From an uncultured Collinsella sp. (lineage in GTDB: Bacteria > Actinomycetota > Coriobacteriia > Coriobacteriales > Coriobacteriaceae): a stretch of 8,415 bases of DNA. Below, piece after piece: positions 1 through 4,033 of the stretch. A model generated the notes under the pieces. The model saw nothing but the letters and a program-made list of their open reading frames with translations, made no database searches and was not told the origin of the DNA. The DNA lies in the NCBI GenBank assembly GCA_900552185.1, contig URYT01000073.1, forward strand, positions 1-8,415. Direction: 5' to 3'. The position numbers and the translations under genes were made by a program. The stretch's first letter is position 1. Each line of letters begins with the position of its first letter.

Positions 1-6
1 CAGTAA

Positions 7-23
7 TCCACTGCAACAATTCT
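7..23. repeat. 17-bp repeat, left copy
   Basis: The sequence TCCACTGCAACAATTCT differs by one base from a 17-mer at 1469-1485 in the same orientation, and from the reverse complement of 1362-1378. The left and right copies therefore flank the gene at 110-1339 as near-perfect direct repeats about 1.46 kb apart. Similarity is confined to the 17-bp core, with only a few scattered matches outside. Its role is unknown: it could be an intergenic repeat family, a recombination site or a protein-binding site. Confidence 0.65.
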
Positions 24-109
24 CATGGTCGTGCGTTGAGTAAGGCCGCATTTCTTTCCAATTAGGTGATGGGACGTCGCGCCCCAGCGGGCGGGATCGG
101 GGGAGATGC

Positions 110-1339
110 ATGCCAGTGCTTCATGGGATGAGCGCCTTATCGTATTATCGAACGCCCTTGCAGGTGGAACGATCGCAGATTGATCCGTCCGTCCTCCTTG
201 ATGGAACGGAGGAGGGTAAACGGGTCTACCGCCTCTTGACCGAACCGTGCCCTCATGAGAGCAATTCTACCCGCATGGTCCGCTTGCGAGCCAGGGGTGA
301 CTTGATGGGGATTCCACTTCCCTTGGAGTTGTGTCCGACTGAACCGTGCTCGATGCGCCCGAACAGGCTCGTTATCCCGCGCAGGCTCCCTAGACATCAG
401 AGCCCCGCCGAGCTCGTGTCGCTTGGCGGCGGGCTTATGGTTCCTACTGTTCCACAGCTGTTTCTCGAGCTTGCAAGGGGTCGCACTATCGTGGAGCTCG
501 GGCTTCTCATGATGGAGGCTTGCGGCCTGTTCGCGGTTTTCCACGAGACGGCTCAGGCGCGAGCTGTGCTTAAGGCGCTTCGTGTTGTTGAGGAAGAGTG
601 TGCTTTTGAGAAAATGGAAGCCTGGGAGGAGAGGAACGACTCCGAGGGATTCATTGGTAATCGCAAGCCATATTGCAACGCCTGCTACGACGAGTCCGGA
701 AAGCGTCTTTTCTTTCTGGATGACTGCGGGGGTGCCCAGCCTTGGCGTCGGGCCATGACGACGATCGGCAAGGTGACTGACATGTGGGCCCGTCCGCCCC
801 TGACGACCGCAAATGAGCTCATCGATTATTACTCCCGTTGTGTCGAGCGAGACATCCCTGCTGCCCGTAAGGCGCTTCAAGCGGCCAAGCTCGTGCTTGA
901 TGGCGCGGCCTCTCCGCTCGAGGCACGATTTGCAATCATGCAGTTCGCACCCGTTTCTCTTGGCGGCGATGCCTGGCCAAGACCCTTCCTGAACAGACGG
1001 GTTCGCTTTTTGCCTGAGTTGAGAAAGCTAGCAGGTAGAGATTGGTGTTCATGCGATGAGCTGTGGGACGACCTCAAAGTAGATATCGAACTGAACGGCA
1101 GAGCTTTTCATGCGGACGAGCGCGGATTCTCCCTTGAGTCCGGTCGTCGTGCCGCATTGGAGGCAATGGGTTATCGTGTTTTGGAAATTACGCACGGGCA
1201 GATGGAGGACTACGATAGCTTTGAGACGATATCCCTCTCATTTGCAGACGTGCTTGGATTCCGCGAGGCCCCACGGACGCGTGCATTTTGCAGGCGCCGC
1301 AAGGAGCTCCATCGTCAGGTGATGGCCTTTCGGTTTTGA
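110..1339 (+). CDS. Hypothetical protein with a C-terminal DUF559/Vsr-like nuclease-fold segment
   Basis: This encodes a 409-residue protein of unknown function. The N-terminal part (SALSYYRTP near residues 8-16) and the middle stretch around LFLELARGRTIVELGLLMME resemble a family I recall as abundant in Coriobacteriia and loosely grouped with AbiEi-like proteins. The C-terminal part, about residues 315-365, has the layout of DUF559/Vsr-type PD-(D/E)XK folds: acidic D320/D321, then DIELNGRAFH (D325, E327, H334), paired arginines R346-R347, and GYRVLEIT. A C-x2-C pair lies at residues 189 and 192. GGGGAG sits 4 bases before the ATG; an in-frame ATG at 128 is a possible alternative start. No signal peptide or membrane segment is obvious. 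The gene stands alone on its strand, looks less GC-rich than its neighbours, and is bracketed by 17-bp repeats, which fits accessory DNA. Nuclease activity is inferred only; an antitoxin-like or DNA-binding role is equally open. Confidence 0.75.
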   Translation: MPVLHGMSALSYYRTPLQVERSQIDPSVLLDGTEEGKRVYRLLTEPCPHESNSTRMVRLRARGDLMGIPLPLELCPTEPCSMRPNRLVIPRRLPRHQSPAELVSLGGGLMVPTVPQLFLELARGRTIVELGLLMMEACGLFAVFHETAQARAVLKALRVVEEECAFEKMEAWEERNDSEGFIGNRKPYCNACYDESGKRLFFLDDCGGAQPWRRAMTTIGKVTDMWARPPLTTANELIDYYSRCVERDIPAARKALQAAKLVLDGAASPLEARFAIMQFAPVSLGGDAWPRPFLNRRVRFLPELRKLAGRDWCSCDELWDDLKVDIELNGRAFHADERGFSLESGRRAALEAMGYRVLEITHGQMEDYDSFETISLSFADVLGFREAPRTRAFCRRRKELHRQVMAFRF

Positions 1340-1361
1340 CAGACTTTGAAGGCCTGCTCGG

Positions 1362-1485
1362 AGAAATGTTGCAGTGGAACGCCGGGGGGCGTGTATCGAA
1401 AAAGGTCGCACACTGCTGAACTGCCAATTTATCTAAATGAATGAGCGGCATATCGTTAGCGAGTCGTATCCACTGCAACATTTCT
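1362..1485. repeat. 17-bp perfect inverted repeat downstream of the accessory gene
   Basis: AGAAATGTTGCAGTGGA at 1362-1378 is the exact reverse complement of 1469-1485, with 90 bases between the arms. The left arm starts 22 bases after the stop codon of the upstream gene. Inside the loop, CACTGC at 1411-1416 could pair alternatively with GCAGTG at 1371-1376. There is no run of T after either arm, so this is not a convincing intrinsic terminator. The right arm also forms a direct repeat with 7-23. The rest of 1340-1516 shows no gene. Confidence 0.7.
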
Positions 1486-1516
1486 AAATGTTGACATGAC
1501 CTTGACCGATAGGGCG

Positions 1517-1846
1517 CTAAAACAGCTCGGTGAGGCGCTTGGCGATCATCGCGTCGAGCTCTGCCTGGAGGGTTCGATAGGCGTGGAGGGCATGTTCGCC
1601 CTCAGGGGTGAGCACCGAGCCGCGCGCACCGTCGCGGGCGAGCAGTTCGCAGCCCAGATGCCCCTCGGCCTCGCGCACGATTCTCCACGCCTTGGAATAC
1701 GCCATGCCCATGCGTTTCGCCGCACGGTTGAGCGAGCCCTCTTCGGCGACGCCCTCCAACAGCGAGGCACACCCGCCGCCGAAAGCTCCGGGCAGGTCGC
1801 GGTCGTCGTCGGAGATGGTGAGTCGGGCGTGGGCGGAAAGCGACAT
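1517..1846 (-). CDS. ModE/LysR-type winged helix-turn-helix regulator, DNA-binding domain only
   Basis: This is a 109-residue probable DNA-binding protein. The helix-turn-helix spans about residues 32-61 (GVAEEGSLNRAAKRMGMAYS followed by KAWRIV). A wing follows at about residues 65-83, ending in SVLTPEGE. FGGG at 22-25 and the AAKRMGMAYSKAW pattern match the N-terminal domain of ModE, the molybdate-responsive regulator. The C-terminal mop/TOBE domains that bind molybdate in full-length ModE are absent, so the ligand is unknown. The start is supported by TTGGAG 5 bases before the ATG on the minus strand. No molybdate transport or molybdenum-cofactor gene is in the window, and no gene follows on this strand, so a target cannot be inferred. 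It diverges from guaB, with 305 bases between the two starts. Confidence 0.8.
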   Translation of the reverse strand: MSLSAHARLTISDDDRDLPGAFGGGCASLLEGVAEEGSLNRAAKRMGMAYSKAWRIVREAEGHLGCELLARDGARGSVLTPEGEHALHAYRTLQAELDAMIAKRLTELF

Positions 1847-1872
1847 ATGGGCTCCAAGCTGGTGGTACGGTC

Positions 1873-1899
1873 GCGATGGCGCAGGGGCCGCGCCATCGC
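1873..1899 (-). promoter_or_regulatory. Perfect 10-bp hairpin in the leader of the ModE-like gene
   Basis: GCGATGGCGC at 1873-1882 pairs exactly with 1890-1899 around a 7-base loop. Read on the minus strand, the hairpin ends about 17 bases before the ribosome binding site of the regulator gene (GGAG, complement of 1852-1855). It could stabilise the mRNA, affect translation, or be an operator for the regulator itself. Neither strand has a T tract directly after it, so a terminator is unlikely. Confidence 0.4.
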
Positions 1900-2044
1900 C
1901 GATAAGATCATTGCGTCTTTTTCGGGCGGCATCGAGGCGCCCTTACGCGAATCCGGGATGCGGGCGGGTGTGTCGATTGGCCGAAGGCGGCGTCGGAGAG
2001 ACATTGAGATTGGGCAGACCATTTGAAGTCTGGCAACGAGAGCC

Positions 2045-2071
2045 ATTGTAGCAGTGGCTCTGCGCTACAAT
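2045..2071 (+). promoter_or_regulatory. Candidate guaB promoter -10 within a 27-bp dyad (possible operator)
   Basis: ATTGTAGC at 2045-2052 is a perfect inverted copy of GCTACAAT at 2064-2071, with 11 bases between. The right half contains TACAAT (2066-2071), a good -10 box for guaB, giving a start near 2078 and a leader of about 75 bases. The -35 is weak: at 16-17 bases spacing the hexamer is CATTGT or CCATTG, while TTGTAG at 2046-2051 would be only 14 bases away. The left half reads TACAAT on the minus strand, so the same dyad could serve the divergent regulator. Two further dyads overlap or adjoin it: AGAGCCA/TGGCTCT (2039-2045 and 2055-2061) and CAGAC/GTCTG (2015-2019 and 2028-2032). The arrangement suggests a regulator-binding site, but none is identified. 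Confidence 0.5.
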
Positions 2072-2100
2072 ACCCCCACTTGTATCGGGAGCGAATGGCA

Positions 2101-2122
2101 CGGCGGCAAGGAGTCGCCGCCG
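2101..2122 (+). promoter_or_regulatory. GC-rich hairpin in the guaB leader
   Basis: CGGCGGC at 2101-2107 pairs with GCCGCCG at 2116-2122 around the loop AAGGAGTC. The loop carries a Shine-Dalgarno-like AAGGAG, but this is not the one serving guaB, which lies at 2142-2147. An in-frame ATG at 2095, preceded by GGGAG, would translate through this hairpin and add 19 residues to guaB. The later start is preferred (see guaB). I see no known purine riboswitch in the leader. Confidence 0.3.
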
Positions 2123-2151
2123 CGTCGGCAGCAAAGAGTCGAAGGAGCGAC

Positions 2152-3663
2152 ATGGCAACGTTTTTCCCTGGTGAATCCCATACTTTCTCTGAGTATCTGC
2201 TCGTCCCCGGATACTCCTCCGCTGAGTGCGTTCCCACGAACGTCTCCCTCAAGACCCCGCTGACCCGCTTCAAGCGCGGCGAGGAGCCCGAGATCACGCT
2301 GAACATCCCCATGGTCTCCGCCATTATGCAGTCCGTCTCCGGCGTGGACATGGGCGTCGCCCTGGCCACCGAGGGCGGCATCTCCTTCATCTACGGTTCC
2401 CAGACCCCCGAGTCCGAGGCCGCCATGGTCAAGGCCGTCAAGGACCACAAGGCCGGTTTCGTGCAGTCCGACTCCACCCTTACGCCCGACATGACCATGG
2501 AGCAGGTCATGCAGCTCAAGGACCGCACCGGTCACTCCACCATGCCCGTTACCGATGACGGCACCCCCACCGGCAAGCTCCTCGGCATCGTCACCAGCCG
2601 CGATTACCGCCCCAGCCGCGATGATCACTCCAAGCTCGTCTCCGAGTTCATGACCCCTCGCGCCGAGCTCATCGTGGGCGACAAGGACATCACCCTCAAG
2701 GACGCCAACGACCTCATCTGGGACAAGAAGCTCAACGCCCTGCCCGTCGTCGATGACAACGACCATCTGGTCGGCATCGTCTTCCGCAAGGATTACGACT
2801 CCCACAAGACCAACCCCAACGAGCTGCTCGATAACGACAAGCGCTACATGGTCGGCGCCGGTATCAACACCCGCGACTATGCCGAGCGCGTGCCGCTGCT
2901 CATCGAGGCCGGTGCCGATGTCCTGTGCATCGACTCTTCCGAGGGCTTCAGCGAGTGGCAGAAGCGCACCATCGAGTGGATCCGCGCCAACTACGGCGAG
3001 GACGTCAAGGTCGGTGCCGGTAACGTCGTCGACGCCGAGGGCTTCCGCTTTTTGGCCGACTGCGGTGCCGACTTCATCAAGGTCGGTATCGGCGGCGGTT
3101 CCATCTGCATCACTCGCGAGACCAAGGGCATCGGTCGTGGCCAGGCCACCGCGCTGATCGACGTCTGCCGTGCTCGCGACGAGTACTATGAGGAGACCGG
3201 CGTCTACGTGCCCGTGTGCTCCGACGGTGGTATCGTCTACGACTACCACATGACGCTCGCCCTTGCCATGGGTGCGGACTTTATGATGCTGGGCCGTTAC
3301 TTCGCCCGCTTTGACGAGAGCCCGACCGAGCGCGTTAACGTCAACGGCCAGTACATGAAGGAGTACTGGGGCGAGGGTTCCGCGCGTGCCCGCAACTGGC
3401 AGCGCTACGACCTGGGCGGCGCCGCGAAGCTCAGCTTCGTCGAGGGCGTCGACTCCTACGTCCCGTACGCCGGCTCCCTTAAGGACGGCGTGGGCGGCAC
3501 GCTCTACAAGGTCAAGTCCACGATGTGCAACTGCGGTGCCCTCTCGATCCCCGAGCTCCAGGAAAAGGCACGCCTAACGCTGGTCAGCTCCACCTCCATC
3601 GTCGAAGGCGGCGCCCACGACGTTGTCGTCAAGGACTCCCAGCAAAGCGTCAGCTACCGCTAA
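2152..3663 (+). CDS. guaB: IMP dehydrogenase, Tritrichomonas-type
   Basis: The enzyme oxidises IMP to XMP with NAD+, the committed step of GTP synthesis, in the cytoplasm as a tetramer. The protein has 503 residues. A catalytic barrel is interrupted at about 105-220 by a tandem CBS (Bateman) segment. The active-site loop reads GIGGGSICITRETKGIGRGQ with catalytic C319. Other expected residues are D261, R241, the flap pair R418-Y419 (in NWQRYD), and MCNCGAL near 458-464. Common bacterial GuaB has GPGSICTTR followed by GVG-PQ at this site. Here the sequence and numbering instead match, as I recall it, IMPDH of Tritrichomonas foetus, also 503 residues with C319 and R418/Y419. The ATG at 2152 is chosen because AAGGAG lies 4 bases before it and the product then starts like that homologue; an in-frame ATG at 2095 is the alternative. 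It appears monocistronic, with probable control at the dyad over its promoter. Confidence 0.96.
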   Translation: MATFFPGESHTFSEYLLVPGYSSAECVPTNVSLKTPLTRFKRGEEPEITLNIPMVSAIMQSVSGVDMGVALATEGGISFIYGSQTPESEAAMVKAVKDHKAGFVQSDSTLTPDMTMEQVMQLKDRTGHSTMPVTDDGTPTGKLLGIVTSRDYRPSRDDHSKLVSEFMTPRAELIVGDKDITLKDANDLIWDKKLNALPVVDDNDHLVGIVFRKDYDSHKTNPNELLDNDKRYMVGAGINTRDYAERVPLLIEAGADVLCIDSSEGFSEWQKRTIEWIRANYGEDVKVGAGNVVDAEGFRFLADCGADFIKVGIGGGSICITRETKGIGRGQATALIDVCRARDEYYEETGVYVPVCSDGGIVYDYHMTLALAMGADFMMLGRYFARFDESPTERVNVNGQYMKEYWGEGSARARNWQRYDLGGAAKLSFVEGVDSYVPYAGSLKDGVGGTLYKVKSTMCNCGALSIPELQEKARLTLVSSTSIVEGGAHDVVVKDSQQSVSYR

Positions 3664-3668
3664 GCGGC

Positions 3669-3762
3669 TTTCCCAAGCACCGCACCTTGCCGTTCAAACC
3701 GTCGCTCGCGTATCAAAGTACGCGTCGCTCCTCTTTCACGGCAATCTGCGGCACTTGGAAAA
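3669..3762 (+). repeat. Long imperfect inverted repeat (hairpin) after guaB
   Basis: Starting 6 bases after the guaB stop, bases 3669-3693 pair with 3738-3762 at 20 of 25 positions, in blocks of 7, 5, 5 and 3. A second perfect 6-bp stem, CGCGTA/TACGCG (3707-3712 and 3719-3724), lies inside. A folded transcript would be a rod of about 94 nt at the mRNA 3' end. There is no T run after it, so it is more likely an mRNA-stabilising structure or an intergenic repeat element than the terminator. TTGGG at 3774-3778 could compete for the CCCAA at 3672-3676. Confidence 0.5.
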
Positions 3763-3822
3763 CCCGACCATGCTTGGGCAGGTAACAATTAGCGGTTGAT
3801 TCACAACTACGTTATTTAGATA

Positions 3823-3866
3823 AAGCGAGATGCCTGCAAGTCGCAGGCATCTCGCTTGTCGTATTT
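3823..3866 (+). terminator. Probable terminator of guaB (15-bp perfect stem)
   Basis: AAGCGAGATGCCTGC at 3823-3837 pairs perfectly with 3843-3857 around the 5-base loop AAGTC. The tail (TTGTCGTATTT) is T-rich but interrupted, so termination may be less efficient than at a canonical site. It lies about 160 bases after the guaB stop and directly before the candidate leuS promoter, as expected for a transcription boundary. The 3664-4033 gap otherwise holds the hairpin at 3669-3762 and the leuS leader; no gene is convincing in it. Confidence 0.6.
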
Positions 3867-3874
3867 GCTATTAT
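3866..3874 (+). promoter_or_regulatory. Candidate extended -10 promoter for leuS
   Basis: TGCTATTAT at 3866-3874 matches an extended -10 element (TG, one base, TATTAT). No good -35 is seen at the right distance, because that position falls inside the hairpin at 3823-3857. Transcription would begin near 3881, shortly before the long inverted repeat at 3892-4010, so the whole repeat would be in the leuS leader of about 150 bases. Assigned on match to consensus only. Confidence 0.35.
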
Positions 3875-3891
3875 CAGTCGAGTCAACCTTA

Positions 3892-4010
3892 GGGTCGGGC
3901 GGCTTAGCTTTGTTCGATGCAAGTTCCGCACGCAAAGAAGAGCACTAAATGTGCTCTTCGTCTTGCGTAGGACTGTCCGCAGTAGCGAATAAAGCTAAGC
4001 CGACCGACCC
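3892..4010 (+). promoter_or_regulatory. 119-nt long inverted repeat in the leuS leader
   Basis: Bases 3892-3911 are the reverse complement of 3991-4010 with one mismatch. Pairing continues inward through GTTCG/CGAAT (3912-3916 with 3986-3990, one G-U). Nested inside are ACGCAA/TTGCGT (3930-3935 with 3963-3968) and a perfect 9-bp stem GAAGAGCAC/GTGCTCTTC (3937-3945 with 3951-3959, loop TAAAT). The outer base ends 11 bases before the leuS ribosome binding site. The structure does not look like a T-box: the conserved TGGNACC anti-terminator sequence is absent and there is no terminator T run. It may be a cis-acting RNA controlling leuS, or a miniature inverted-repeat element; no clear target-site duplication flanks it. 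Confidence 0.55.
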
Positions 4011-4033
4011 CAGCTAAGATTAAAGGAGCTGAT

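Noticed and set aside
1362..1500. Integron attC-like recombination site after the accessory gene
   Set aside because: An imperfect inverted repeat after a single gene suggested a cassette, but the GTTRRRY/RYYYAAC core sites are not present at the ends.
1491..1520. TTGACA at 1491-1496 as a plus-strand -35 box
   Set aside because: It has a perfect -35 match but no acceptable -10 about 17 bases downstream, and no plus-strand gene follows until guaB.
1496..2051. Plus-strand open frames overlapping the ModE-like gene
   Set aside because: The minus-strand frame encodes a recognisable winged helix-turn-helix with a good ribosome binding site; the plus-strand frames are Arg/Ser/Ala-rich and show no family features.
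2065..3249. Minus-strand open frame (394 codons) opposite guaB
   Set aside because: It is an antisense shadow of conserved IMPDH sequence with highly biased G/D/V composition.
3892..4033. T-box riboswitch upstream of leuS
   Set aside because: T-boxes commonly control aminoacyl-tRNA synthetases, but the conserved TGGNACC element and a terminator with a T run are both missing.
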